Shown: piece after piece, positions 1 through 7,726 of the stretch
How positions within the stretch are numbered: position 1 is the first letter of the stretch
Layout of the letters: each line of letters starts with the position of its first letter
Assembly: GCA_018240785.1 (NCBI GenBank)
Contig: JAFEFC010000031.1
Location: 124,001 to 188,000, forward strand
DNA: 64,000 nt
Reading direction: 5' to 3'
Origin: Pseudomonadota bacterium
Lineage (GTDB): Bacteria; Pseudomonadota; Gammaproteobacteria; Burkholderiales; Rhodocyclaceae
Notes under the pieces: generated by a model
Database searches by the model: none
Seen by the model: only the letters and a program-made list of their open reading frames with translations
What the model was told of the DNA's origin: nothing
Program-made: the position numbers and the translations under genes

Positions 1-764
1 GCAGGCAGCTCGTCGAGCGCCACCGGCAGCTCGACGTCGGTCGCCACCGTCACCAGCGTGCGGCCGAGCGGCAGGAAGTCCAGGTGCTTGCGCAGGTTCT
101 CGCCGACCTTGCCGCCGACCTTGTCGGCGTTGGCGACTAGGTTGTCGAGCGTGCCGTATTCGGTGAGCCACTTCACCGCCGTCTTGGGGCCGCACTTTTC
201 CACGCCGGGCACGTTGTCCACCGTGTCGCCGACCAGCGCGAGGTAGTCGACGATGCGCTCAGGCGGCACGCCGAACTTGGCTTCCACGCCGGCTTCGTCG
301 AGCACTTCCTCGCTCATCGTGTTCACCCACTTCACACCGGGGCGCACGAGCTGGGTGAGGTCCTTGTCGCCGGTGGAGATCACCACCTCCCAGCCGCGCT
401 CGTGTGCCTGGCGGGTGAGCGTGCCGATCACGTCGTCGGCTTCCACGCCTTCGATCGCCAGCAGCGGCCAGCCTTCGGCCTGCACCGCCTCGTGCAGCGG
501 CTCGATCTGCGCGCGCAGGTCGTCGGGCATGGGCGGGCGGTGCGACTTGTATTCCGGGTACAGGTCGTCGCGGAAGGTCTTGCCCTTGGCATCGAAGACG
601 CAGGCGCGGAATTCTGCCTTGTAGTCGCTTTCCAGCCGACGTAGCATCGACAGCACTCCCCTGATCGCCCCGGTCGGCTCGCCCTTCGAGTTGCGCAGGT
701 CCGGCAGCGCGTGGAAGGCGCGATACAGATAGCTGGAACCATCGACGAGCAGCAGCGTGGGCAT
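1..764 (-). CDS. polA: DNA polymerase I, 5' nuclease part only (runs off the left edge)
   Basis: The gene reads leftward and leaves the window, so only about the first 254 codons are present. From the ATG at 764 it begins MPTLLLVDGSSYLYRAFHAL, the usual PolA N terminus, and continues through FDAKGKTFRDDLYPEYKSH and a helix-3-turn segment (DTVDNVPGVEKCGPKTAVKW). These are the acidic-cluster and DNA-binding parts of the 5'-3' exonuclease (flap nuclease) domain, which removes RNA primers and nicked strands in replication and repair. The proofreading and polymerase domains lie outside the window. It is divergent from the LOG-family gene, with 87 bp between the two starts. Identity is secure; the frame is intact as far as it is seen. 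Confidence 0.93.
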   Translation of the reverse strand, partial: MPTLLLVDGSSYLYRAFHALPDLRNSKGEPTGAIRGVLSMLRRLESDYKAEFRACVFDAKGKTFRDDLYPEYKSHRPPMPDDLRAQIEPLHEAVQAEGWPLLAIEGVEADDVIGTLTRQAHERGWEVVISTGDKDLTQLVRPGVKWVNTMSEEVLDEAGVEAKFGVPPERIVDYLALVGDTVDNVPGVEKCGPKTAVKWLTEYGTLDNLVANADKVGGKVGENLRKHLDFLPLGRTLVTVATDVELPVALDELP

Positions 765-851
765 CCTGAACGATCCTTGCAGGGAATCCGCCGGGCAGCG
801 GCCCGGTCGAACGGGTGTGGGCGCTTCCGGCGAGAAAATACCGAGACCAAC

Positions 852-1577
852 ATGACCGCGAAAGACAAACTCCCCCGCAGCCTGGCGGACGACAGCGCGC
901 CGCGTTTCAACGCGCGCGAGTCCTGGCGAATCTTCGGAATTATGGCAGAGTTCGTCGAGGCGACCGAACGGCTGAGTTCCATCCGCCCGGCCGTCTCCAT
1001 CTTCGGCAGCGCACGCACACCGGCCGACCACATGTACTACATGCTCGCCGAGAAGATCGCGCGCCAGTTGTCGGATGCCGGCTTCGCGGTCATCTCCGGC
1101 GGCGGCCCGGGCATCATGGAAGCTGCCAACAAGGGCGCCTATTTCGGCAAGAGCCCGTCGGTGGGGCTCAACATCCAGTTGCCGATGGAACAGGGCTCCA
1201 ACCCCTACCAGGACATCTCGCAGACGTTCCAGCACTTCTTCGCGCGCAAGTTCATGTTCGTGAAGTTCGCCGCGGCCTACGTGGTGATGCCGGGCGGCTT
1301 CGGCACGCTGGACGAGCTGCTCGAGGCGATGACGCTGATCCAGACGAGGAAGAGCCGGCAGATGCCGATCATCCTGGTGCACAGCCCCTTCTGGAAAGGC
1401 CTGATGGACTGGATCCGCGACCGCCTGGTGGCCGAGCGCATGATCAACCCCGAGGACGTCGACCTGGTGCAGGTGATCGACAAGCCGGAGGAAGTGGTCG
1501 AGGCGATCTTCAAGCACTACGAGAAGCGCGGGTTCGCCCCGCTGCCGGCAGAGCACGAGATGATGCTGAACCTTTGA
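852..1577 (+). CDS. LOG family (TIGR00730) nucleoside-monophosphate phosphoribohydrolase-like protein
   Basis: A 241-residue Rossmann-fold protein of the LOG family, whose plant and bacterial members cleave cytokinin nucleotides or other NMPs to base plus ribose 5-phosphate. The hallmarks are visible: the nucleotide-binding segment GGGPGIMEAANKGA near residues 83-96 and the catalytic PGGFGTLDE near 147-155. The segment before residue 50 (ESWRIFGIMAEFVEATERL) is the helical lead-in of the longer proteobacterial subgroup. I chose the ATG at 852 because the frame upstream of it overlaps the polA 5' end. The substrate in this organism is unknown; 'lysine decarboxylase', an old label for the family, is not supported. 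Confidence 0.88.
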   Translation: MTAKDKLPRSLADDSAPRFNARESWRIFGIMAEFVEATERLSSIRPAVSIFGSARTPADHMYYMLAEKIARQLSDAGFAVISGGGPGIMEAANKGAYFGKSPSVGLNIQLPMEQGSNPYQDISQTFQHFFARKFMFVKFAAAYVVMPGGFGTLDELLEAMTLIQTRKSRQMPIILVHSPFWKGLMDWIRDRLVAERMINPEDVDLVQVIDKPEEVVEAIFKHYEKRGFAPLPAEHEMMLNL

Positions 1578-1585
1578 AGAATCGG

Positions 1586-1655
1586 GTCGCGGTCAAGCCC
1601 GCTCCTGCGGCCGAGTGAGCGCTTTCCGCGAGGTGGGAGCGGGCTTGACCGCGAC
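1586..1655. repeat. REP-like palindrome, family GGAGCGGGCYTGACCGCGA
   Basis: Two 20-bp arms (1586-1605 and 1636-1655) are perfect inverted repeats of each other around a 30-base loop, just after the LOG gene stop. The arm sequence GGAGCGGGCTTGACCGCGAC recurs with small changes at 10879-10928 and 20777-20882, so this is a dispersed extragenic repeat and not only a local hairpin. No U tract follows, so it is not a classical intrinsic terminator. Confidence 0.85.
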
Positions 1656-1725
1656 ACGGCGACTGCGGCGCTGCAGCCTTCCCCCCGCGAACCGGCTAGA
1701 ATTGGCGCATATCCAGGAGAACACC

Positions 1726-2049
1726 ATGCGCCGCACCCTGATCGCCCTGCTGCTTGCCGCCGCGCTGCCGGCCTACGCGCAGCAGCGCCCTGCGCTCGAG
1801 CCCATTCCCGAGCCGCCCCCGCCGCCGCCCGGCATGAGCGACATCGAAGAACCGCAGGTGACCATCGTCAAGCGCGGCGAGGACACGGTGCAGGAGTACC
1901 GCATCCGCGGCAAGCTCTACATGATCAAGGTGACGCCGCCGCATGGCGTGCCGTACTACCTGATCGACAAGGAAGGCACCGGGCAGATGGTGCGCGACGA
2001 CACCGCGCCGACGCTGTCGGTGCCGATGTGGGTGATCAAGTCCTGGTGA
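1726..2049 (+). CDS. DUF2782 family secreted protein
   Basis: A 107-residue small protein with a clear Sec signal peptide (MRRTLIALLLAAALPAYA, cleavage probably before QQ), a proline-rich linker (EPIPEPPPPPPG) and a C-terminal DUF2782 domain with VQEYRIRGKLYMIKVTP and GVPYYLIDKEG. It is probably periplasmic. The ATG at 1726 follows an AGGAGA ribosome site by 6 bases. A possible -10 box TAGAAT sits at 1697-1702, but no good -35 was seen. The family has no established function; in betaproteobacteria it is commonly found near polA and thrB, as here. Its stop overlaps the next start. Confidence 0.85.
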   Translation: MRRTLIALLLAAALPAYAQQRPALEPIPEPPPPPPGMSDIEEPQVTIVKRGEDTVQEYRIRGKLYMIKVTPPHGVPYYLIDKEGTGQMVRDDTAPTLSVPMWVIKSW

Positions 2050-2612
2050 GTACTGCGCCGCAGGTCTGCAGCTTTGGGCCGGTGTGCCGTGCCGATGCGC
2101 AGGTGCTGATCCTCGGCAGCATGCCGGGCGAGGCTTCGCTGGCGGCAGCGCAGTACTACGCCCATCCGCGCAACGCGTTCTGGCCCATCATGGGCCGGCT
2201 GTTCGGCGCCGGACTCGAGCTGCCCTACGGGGAACGCCTGGCGCGGCTCAACGACGCCGGCGTCGCGCTGTGGGACGTGATCGCGCGCTGCCGCCGCCCG
2301 GGCAGCCTGGATAGCGCGATCGATCGCGACAGCGTCGAGGCCAACGACTTCGCCCGCCTGTTCGGCGCCTGCCCGCAGATCGACCTCGTGTTCTTCAACG
2401 GCAGCGCAGCCGAAGCGGCCTTCCGCCGCCATGTGCGCCTGCCGCCGGAACTGAAGCCGCTGCGCTTCGTCCGGCTGCCATCGACCAGCCCGGCGCACGC
2501 GGCGCGCGACTTCGCCGCCAAGCTCGCCGCCTGGCAGGCGGTGCGCCTCGCGCTCGCCGGCACCGACGCCGGCTCGACACCGCGCCCGCACGCACTGGCG
2601 CACGCTGCCTGA
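2046..2612 (+). CDS. Mug/UDG-superfamily DNA glycosylase (hypoxanthine-DNA glycosylase type)
   Basis: A 188-residue protein with uracil-DNA-glycosylase superfamily marks: LILGSMPGEASL near the N terminus, YYAHPRNAFWPIM, an FFNGSAAEAAF strand and the C-terminal LPSTSPAHA loop. The pattern matches the group described as DNA-deoxyinosine (hypoxanthine) glycosylases (TIGR04274) better than classical Mug, which has a different motif 1. It would excise deaminated bases at the start of base excision repair. I take the GTG at 2046, which overlaps the DUF2782 stop as GTGA and suggests translational coupling; an ATG at 2028 in the same frame is possible. Confidence 0.82.
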   Translation: MSTAPQVCSFGPVCRADAQVLILGSMPGEASLAAAQYYAHPRNAFWPIMGRLFGAGLELPYGERLARLNDAGVALWDVIARCRRPGSLDSAIDRDSVEANDFARLFGACPQIDLVFFNGSAAEAAFRRHVRLPPELKPLRFVRLPSTSPAHAARDFAAKLAAWQAVRLALAGTDAGSTPRPHALAHAA

Positions 2613-2666
2613 GCCGGTGACCAACATCCATCCTTTCGTAGCAACCCCAGCCACCATTCGCACGCC

Positions 2667-3620
2667 ATGTCCGTCTTCACTTCCGTTCCCGACTCCGTCC
2701 TCGCCGACTGGCTCAAGAATTACGCGATCGGCCGCCTCGTCGAGCTGAAAGGCATTTCGGCCGGGGTGCAGAACAGCAACTTCTTCGTCACCACGACGCT
2801 GGGCCGCTACGTGCTGACCCTGTTCGAAGGCATTCCGCGCGCCGAGCTGCCCTATTACCTGCACCTGATGGCACATCTCGCGCGCCACGGCCTGCCGGTG
2901 CCGGCGCCGATCGCCAACCGCGACAACGAATACCTCGGCACGCTGCAGGAGCGGCCTGCCGCCCTGGTCGTGCGGCTGTCCGGCGCCTCGGTGATGGAAC
3001 CCGGCACCCAGCACTGCGAGAAGGTCGGCGCCATGCTGGCCGGCCTGCACCTGGCGGGCCAGTCCTACGGCCGTCGCCAGGACAACCCGCGCGGCCCGGC
3101 CTGGCGCGCGGCCACCGCGCAGGCGGTGCGCAGCTTCCTGCCGGCCGACGAGCAGGCCCTGCTCGACGCGGAAGTGGCTTTCCAGGCCAGGGTGAATGTC
3201 GCCGAGCTGCCGGCCGGCGCGATCCATGCCGACCTGTTCCGCGACAACGTGCTGTGGGATGCCGACGAGGCCGGCAACGCGCACATCGGCGGCGTGATCG
3301 ATTTCTACTTCGCCGGCTACGACGCGCTGCTGTTCGATGTCGCCGTCACGGTGAACGACTGGTGCGCCAACGCCGACGGCACGCTGGACGCAGCCCGCTG
3401 CACCGCGCTGCTCGAGGCCTACGACGCCGAGCGCCCCTTCACCGATGCCGAGCGCACCGCCTGGCCGGCGATGCTGCGCGCGGCCGCGTTCCGCTTCTGG
3501 ATGTCGCGCGCCGCCGACTTCCACCTGCCGCGCGCGGGCGAGATGGTGCTGGTGAAGAACCCCGACGAATACCGCGACATCCTGCGCCTGCGCGCCGCCG
3601 GCGTGCCGCCGCTGCCATGA
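2667..3620 (+). CDS. thrB: Homoserine kinase (APH-fold type)
   Basis: A 317-residue homoserine kinase of the ThrB2 type used by many proteobacteria, with an aminoglycoside-phosphotransferase fold instead of the GHMP fold of E. coli ThrB. It phosphorylates L-homoserine in threonine synthesis. Visible features are the N-terminal KGISAGVQNSNFFVTT, the catalytic loop HADLFRDN at about 187-194 and the metal-binding GVIDFYFAGYDALLFDVA. Length fits the family (about 315). It follows the glycosylase by 54 bases and precedes two membrane protein genes; no regulatory leader was recognised. Confidence 0.93.
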   Translation: MSVFTSVPDSVLADWLKNYAIGRLVELKGISAGVQNSNFFVTTTLGRYVLTLFEGIPRAELPYYLHLMAHLARHGLPVPAPIANRDNEYLGTLQERPAALVVRLSGASVMEPGTQHCEKVGAMLAGLHLAGQSYGRRQDNPRGPAWRAATAQAVRSFLPADEQALLDAEVAFQARVNVAELPAGAIHADLFRDNVLWDADEAGNAHIGGVIDFYFAGYDALLFDVAVTVNDWCANADGTLDAARCTALLEAYDAERPFTDAERTAWPAMLRAAAFRFWMSRAADFHLPRAGEMVLVKNPDEYRDILRLRAAGVPPLP

Positions 3621-3737
3621 CGACCGGCCTTTGAACTCGCCCTGGCCATGGGCTAGCATCGACGGCGGGCATCATCGCCGACGGCTTTCGAACGCCAGCC
3701 CTCGCCCACCCGCCCGCCCTGAACGCCTCGGAACCCG

Positions 3738-4529
3738 ATGACCCGTACCCCGCATCCGCACAACCATCCCCAGCCCGGCACGGTGACGCCCGCACAGGCG
3801 CTGCAGTGGCTCGCCACCGGCTGGCAGTTGTTCATGAAGAGCCCGGGCGTGTGGCTGGCGCAATCGGCCGTCTTCATCGTCATCCTGGCCGCGCTCGGCT
3901 TCGTGCCCTTCATCGGCTGGGCGGTCACGCCGGTGGCGCTGCCGGTGCTGAGCGCCGGCATGCTGTCGGGCGCGCTGGCGCTGGAGCGCGGCGAGGCGCT
4001 GCGCGTGGGCCATCTGTTCGACGGCCTGCGCCGCCACGCCGGCAACCTGCTGATGCTGGGCGGCTTCCACCTGCTCGGCACGCTGCTCGCGGCGCTGATC
4101 GCCGCCGCCATCGGCGGCAGCGCGGTGCTCACCGGCATGCTGGTGGGCGCCTTCGCCGGCATGGGCCTGGCCGCGGGCGGCATGATGTTCGGCGTGCTGG
4201 TGTTCACCGTGCTGTGGTCGCTGCTGATGATGGCGCTGTGGTTCGCGCCGGCGCTGGTGATGCTGCACGACGTCGCCCCGCTCGAGGCGATGAAGCTCTC
4301 CGCCCAGGCCTGCTTCCGCAACCTGCTGACCTTCGTGGTGCTGGCCGCGATGCTCTACGTGCTGGTGTGGGTGGCGATGCTCCCGGCCGGCCTCGGCATG
4401 CTGGTGCTGGTGCCGGTGCTGGCCGGCGCCCTGCTCGAAGCCTGGCAGGACACTTTCCACGCTCGCCCCGCGCTGCCTGCGCCGACGCCCGCATCCGCGC
4501 AGGACGACGACGCGCCGCCCGCGGCCTAG
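3738..4529 (+). CDS. BPSS1780-family integral membrane protein, copy 1
   Basis: A 263-residue protein with about six hydrophobic helices, among them AVFIVILAALGFVPFIGWAV and LLMLGGFHLLGTLLAALIAA. The N-terminal pattern (LQWLATGWQLFMKSPGVWLA) is typical of the uncharacterised BPSS1780 family of betaproteobacterial membrane proteins. The Ala/Pro/Asp-rich tail (about 240-263) is probably cytoplasmic and disordered. A paralogue of the same family follows after 13 bases, so the two may be co-translated and form a pair. Function is unknown. Confidence 0.72.
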   Translation: MTRTPHPHNHPQPGTVTPAQALQWLATGWQLFMKSPGVWLAQSAVFIVILAALGFVPFIGWAVTPVALPVLSAGMLSGALALERGEALRVGHLFDGLRRHAGNLLMLGGFHLLGTLLAALIAAAIGGSAVLTGMLVGAFAGMGLAAGGMMFGVLVFTVLWSLLMMALWFAPALVMLHDVAPLEAMKLSAQACFRNLLTFVVLAAMLYVLVWVAMLPAGLGMLVLVPVLAGALLEAWQDTFHARPALPAPTPASAQDDDAPPAA

Positions 4530-4542
4530 CCTTTCAGACCCC

Positions 4543-5358
4543 ATGCAAGCAAACCAACTTCCCATGCAGCGCGGCTGGGCCTGGCTGCGCGACGGCCTCG
4601 TCCTGTGGCTGCGCAACCCCGCCCTGCTGACCTTCGCCGCCTTCGGCTACCTGCTGGCGCTGCTCGTCGTCAGCATGTTCCCGTTCGTCGGCCAGGCCAT
4701 CGCCTCGCTGCTGATGCCTGCGCTGTCGCTCGGCGTGCTCAACGCCTGCCGCGCGGTGGACGCCGGGCGCAAGGTCGGCCCAGACGTGCTGTTCTCCGGC
4801 TTCAAGGGCAACCTGCCCGAGCTGATCAAGATCGGCGGCGTCTACCTGGTGGCGAGCTTCGCGGTGCTGTTCCTCACCACGCTGGTGGATGGCGGCACGC
4901 TGATGCGGGTGATGACCGGCGGCAAGATCGACGAGGCCGCTGCAGCCGAGCCTGCGCTGACCGTCTCCCTGATCGTGGCACTGGTGCTGTCGACGCCGGT
5001 GATGATGGCCTACTGGTTTGCGCCGCTGCTGGCCGGCTGGTGGAAGCTGCCGGCGGCGAAAGCGCTGTTCTTCAGTTTCTACGCCTGCCTGCGCAACTGG
5101 CGGCCCTTCCTGGCGTATTCGATCGCCCTGGCGGTGTTCGGCGCACTGCTGCCGGGGCTGATCGTGGGCGTGATCGGCATGGTGTCGCCGACGCTGGCCA
5201 CCCTGCTGTCGGTGCCGGTCCCGCTGGTGCTGGTGCCGGTGGTGTTCGCCAGCTTCTATGTGAATGCGCGCGAGGTGTTCGGCCTGCCGGGCGATGTCCT
5301 GGCAACCGCCGTGCCCGGCGACACGCCGCCCGAGGATCACCCCGGCGATGCCGGCTGA
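4543..5358 (+). CDS. BPSS1780-family integral membrane protein, copy 2
   Basis: A 271-residue paralogue of the gene before it: the N terminus (GWAWLRDGLVLWLRNPALL) aligns with that of copy 1 and the helix layout is similar, including FAPLLAGWWKLPAAKALFF, which matches FAPALVMLHDVAPLEAMKL in copy 1. About six transmembrane segments. Its stop overlaps the nadD start by 11 bases, which links it to the nadD operon. No function is known for the family. An ATG at 4564 is an alternative start that would keep the conserved domain. Confidence 0.72.
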   Translation: MQANQLPMQRGWAWLRDGLVLWLRNPALLTFAAFGYLLALLVVSMFPFVGQAIASLLMPALSLGVLNACRAVDAGRKVGPDVLFSGFKGNLPELIKIGGVYLVASFAVLFLTTLVDGGTLMRVMTGGKIDEAAAAEPALTVSLIVALVLSTPVMMAYWFAPLLAGWWKLPAAKALFFSFYACLRNWRPFLAYSIALAVFGALLPGLIVGVIGMVSPTLATLLSVPVPLVLVPVVFASFYVNAREVFGLPGDVLATAVPGDTPPEDHPGDAG

Positions 5359-6037
5359 AACGCCCGCAGGCGGCAGCGCCGCCGGTCCGCTGGGCGTGCT
5401 CGGCGGCACCTTCGACCCCATTCACTTCGCCCACCTGCGGCTTGCCGAGGAGGCGCGCGAGGCGCTGGCGCTGGCGGGCGTGCGCCTGATCCCGGCCGGC
5501 CAGCCACCGCATCGCGGTGCCCCCGGCTCCACCGCCGATGACCGCCTGGCGATGGCGCACCTGGCGGTCGCGGGCAATCACGGCCTGGAGATCGACGACG
5601 GCGAGGTGCGCTCGGCGCAGAAGAGCTACACCGTGCTGACGCTGGAACGCCTGCGCGCCGAACTCGGCCCGCAGCGGCCGCTGGTGCTGATCCTCGGCGC
5701 CGACGCGTTTGCCGGCCTGCCGACCTGGCACCGCTGGCCCGAACTGTTCACGCTCGCCCACGTCGCCGTGGCCAACCGCCCGGGCTACGCGCCGCACGGC
5801 CGGCGCTGGCCCGCGGTGCTGTCGCCCGAGCTGGATGCGGCGTGCAAGGATCGCGTCACCAACGACGCGGCCGACTTGCGACGCCAGCCGGCTGGCCGCG
5901 TGATCCCGTTCGACATGACGCCGCTGGCGATCTCCGCGTCGCTGATCCGCGACCTGCTGTGCAACGGCCACAGCGCCCGTTACCTGCTGCCGGACGCGGT
6001 TCTCGACTATATTGATTCGCACAACCTCTATCGCTGA
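5348..6037 (+). CDS. nadD: Nicotinate-nucleotide adenylyltransferase
   Basis: A 229-residue enzyme that joins ATP and nicotinate mononucleotide to give deamido-NAD in NAD synthesis. The nucleotidyltransferase signature GGTFDPIHFAHLRLAEEA lies near residue 20 and the C-terminal ISASLIRDLL is the second ATP-binding motif (usual form ISSTxIR). The ATG at 5348 overlaps the preceding gene by 11 bases and leaves a short Ala/Gly-rich N-terminal extension (PAETPAGGSAAGP). First gene of a conserved nadD-rsfS-rlmH-maf-rng run. Confidence 0.94.
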   Translation: MPAETPAGGSAAGPLGVLGGTFDPIHFAHLRLAEEAREALALAGVRLIPAGQPPHRGAPGSTADDRLAMAHLAVAGNHGLEIDDGEVRSAQKSYTVLTLERLRAELGPQRPLVLILGADAFAGLPTWHRWPELFTLAHVAVANRPGYAPHGRRWPAVLSPELDAACKDRVTNDAADLRRQPAGRVIPFDMTPLAISASLIRDLLCNGHSARYLLPDAVLDYIDSHNLYR

Positions 6038-6054
6038 CCCCAAGCAGACACTCC

Positions 6055-6402
6055 ATGGACACACCCCAATTGCAGCAGATCGTCATTTCCGCCCTCGAGG
6101 ACATCAAGGCGCGCGACATCGAAACCATCGACACCCACAAGGTCACCGCGCTGTTCGACGCCATCGTCGTTGCGAGCGCCGAATCCGGCCGCCAGACGCG
6201 GGCGCTGGCGCGCAACGTCGTCGACAAGGTGAAGGAAGCCGGCGGCGAGGTGATCAGCGTGGAGGGCGAGGACAGCGGCGAATGGGTGCTGGTGGATCTC
6301 GGCAGCATCGTCGTGCACATCATGCAGCCGGCGGTGCGCGCGTATTACAAGCTCGAGGAGCTGTGGTCCACGACGCCGGCGAGCCGGCGCAGCGCGGCCT
6401 GA
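6055..6402 (+). CDS. rsfS: Ribosomal silencing factor RsfS
   Basis: A 115-residue RsfS/Iojap protein. The family binds ribosomal protein L14 on the 50S subunit and blocks joining with 30S when nutrients run short. Seen here: [36 protein letters not shown] and the signature segment [18 protein letters not shown]. It starts 17 bases after nadD and is followed by rlmH, the usual partner order. The C-terminal tail ([10 protein letters not shown]) is short and not conserved. Confidence 0.94.
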   Translation: MDTPQLQQIVISALEDIKARDIETIDTHKVTALFDAIVVASAESGRQTRALARNVVDKVKEAGGEVISVEGEDSGEWVLVDLGSIVVHIMQPAVRAYYKLEELWSTTPASRRSAA

Positions 6403-6439
6403 TTCCGCCGCTGTCGGCCGTCGCGCCCCTGCATCGCGC

Positions 6440-6910
6440 ATGAAGCTCTACGTCGTCGCCGTCGGCCATCGCATGCCGTCCTGGGTGGAGGCCGGCTTCG
6501 ACGAGTTCGCCCGCCGCATGCCGCGCGAGCTGCCGCTGCAGCTCGTCGAGGTGAAGGCCGAACCGCGCACCAGCGGCAAGACGGTGGATGCGATGATGGC
6601 GGCCGAAGCGACGCGCATCGAAGCTGCACTGCCGCCGCGCTGCCGCCGCGTGATCCTGGACGAACGCGGCGCCGATCTCACCACCATGGCGCTGGCGCGC
6701 CGCCTGGAGGCGTGGCAGGGCGAAGGCCAGGACGTGGCGCTCATCGTGGGCGGCCCGGACGGCCTGGCGCCGGCGTTCAAGGCCAGCGCGCATGAAGCCA
6801 TTCGCCTGTCCAGCCTGACCCTGCCCCACGCCCTGGTGCGCCCGCTGCTGGCCGAAGCGCTGTACCGCGCGTGGTCGGTGCTGCGCAACCACCCCTACCA
6901 CCGGGAATAG
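6440..6910 (+). CDS. rlmH: 23S rRNA pseudouridine-1915 N3-methyltransferase
   Basis: A 156-residue SPOUT-class methyltransferase, the usual family length. RlmH dimers methylate pseudouridine 1915 in helix 69 of 23S rRNA on assembled 70S ribosomes using SAM. The knotted SAM-binding parts are clear: IVGGPDGL near residue 107 and the C-terminal block [20 protein letters not shown] ending in HPYHRE, where the final Tyr-His is known to be needed for activity in the family. It lies 37 bases after rsfS. Confidence 0.95.
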   Translation: MKLYVVAVGHRMPSWVEAGFDEFARRMPRELPLQLVEVKAEPRTSGKTVDAMMAAEATRIEAALPPRCRRVILDERGADLTTMALARRLEAWQGEGQDVALIVGGPDGLAPAFKASAHEAIRLSSLTLPHALVRPLLAEALYRAWSVLRNHPYHRE

Positions 6911-7013
6911 GTGCTGGCCCGATCGCGGCATCCCGTCCGAATGCGCGTAAAATGACAGCAGGCCGTCAGCCCTTCCACCTTATTGTCGGTCCTGTCAGCG
7001 ACGCCGCACGCAG

Positions 7014-7628
7014 ATGAATCTTCCGCGCATCTATCTCGCCTCCAAGAGCCCGCGCCGCCGCGAACTGCTGCGGCAAATCGGTGTGCATTTCGACGTGCTG
7101 ACCTTCCGCGCCGGCGAGCGCGGTGAGGACGCCGACGTGGATGAATCCCCGCTGCCCGGCGAGGACGTCCAGCGCTATGTCGAACGCATCGCACTGAGCA
7201 AGGCCCAGGCAGGCGTGCGGCGCGTGCTGTGGCGCAAGATGCTGCGCCAGCCGGTGCTGTCGGCCGACACCACGCTCGAAGTCGATGGCGAGATCGTCGG
7301 CAAGCCGGCCGACGCGGTCGATGCCCACGCCATCCTCAGGCGGCTTTCAGGGCGCAGTCACCGCGTGCTGACCGCGGTGGCGATGAGCGACGGCGAGCGC
7401 ACGCGCAGCCGCCTGTCGGTAAGCGATGTGCGCTTCCGCACCCTCAGCGACCACGACATCCGCCACTACGTCGCCACCGGCGAGCCGATGGACAAGGCCG
7501 GCGCCTATGGCATCCAGGGCCGCGCGGCCATCTTCGTGGAGGAGATCCGCGGCAGCTACTCCGGGATCATGGGCCTGCCGCTGTTCGAAACCGCGCAATT
7601 GCTCGACGCCTTCGGCTATCCTCTGTAG
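7014..7628 (+). CDS. maf: Maf-type nucleoside triphosphate pyrophosphatase
   Basis: A 204-residue Maf protein; the family hydrolyses dTTP, UTP or modified pyrimidine triphosphates to the monophosphate. Visible motifs are ASKSPRRRELLRQIG (residues 7-21), the catalytic SADTTLEVDGEIVGKP and the C-terminal GAYGIQGRAAIFVEEIRG with GSYSGIMGLPLFET. The long motif-1 region and the Gly-Ile-Gln-Gly-Arg segment suggest the YhdE (dTTP/UTP) type more than YceF. A possible -10 TAAAAT lies at 6948-6953, without an obvious -35. Next gene is rng, its usual neighbour. Confidence 0.92.
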   Translation: MNLPRIYLASKSPRRRELLRQIGVHFDVLTFRAGERGEDADVDESPLPGEDVQRYVERIALSKAQAGVRRVLWRKMLRQPVLSADTTLEVDGEIVGKPADAVDAHAILRRLSGRSHRVLTAVAMSDGERTRSRLSVSDVRFRTLSDHDIRHYVATGEPMDKAGAYGIQGRAAIFVEEIRGSYSGIMGLPLFETAQLLDAFGYPL

Positions 7629-7726
7629 CCTCGCGCGCGACCGGGCGCGCCCCCGATGAGCCATGCGCGATGGCGCACGCAAGCCGCGCGCGCGCCATTG
7701 CGCATTTCCCATTGTCCCAGCGCACC

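Noticed and set aside
1956-3659. A 567-codon minus-strand frame opposite the glycosylase and thrB
   Set aside because: Typical high-GC shadow frame; both plus-strand genes have conserved motifs and start sites.
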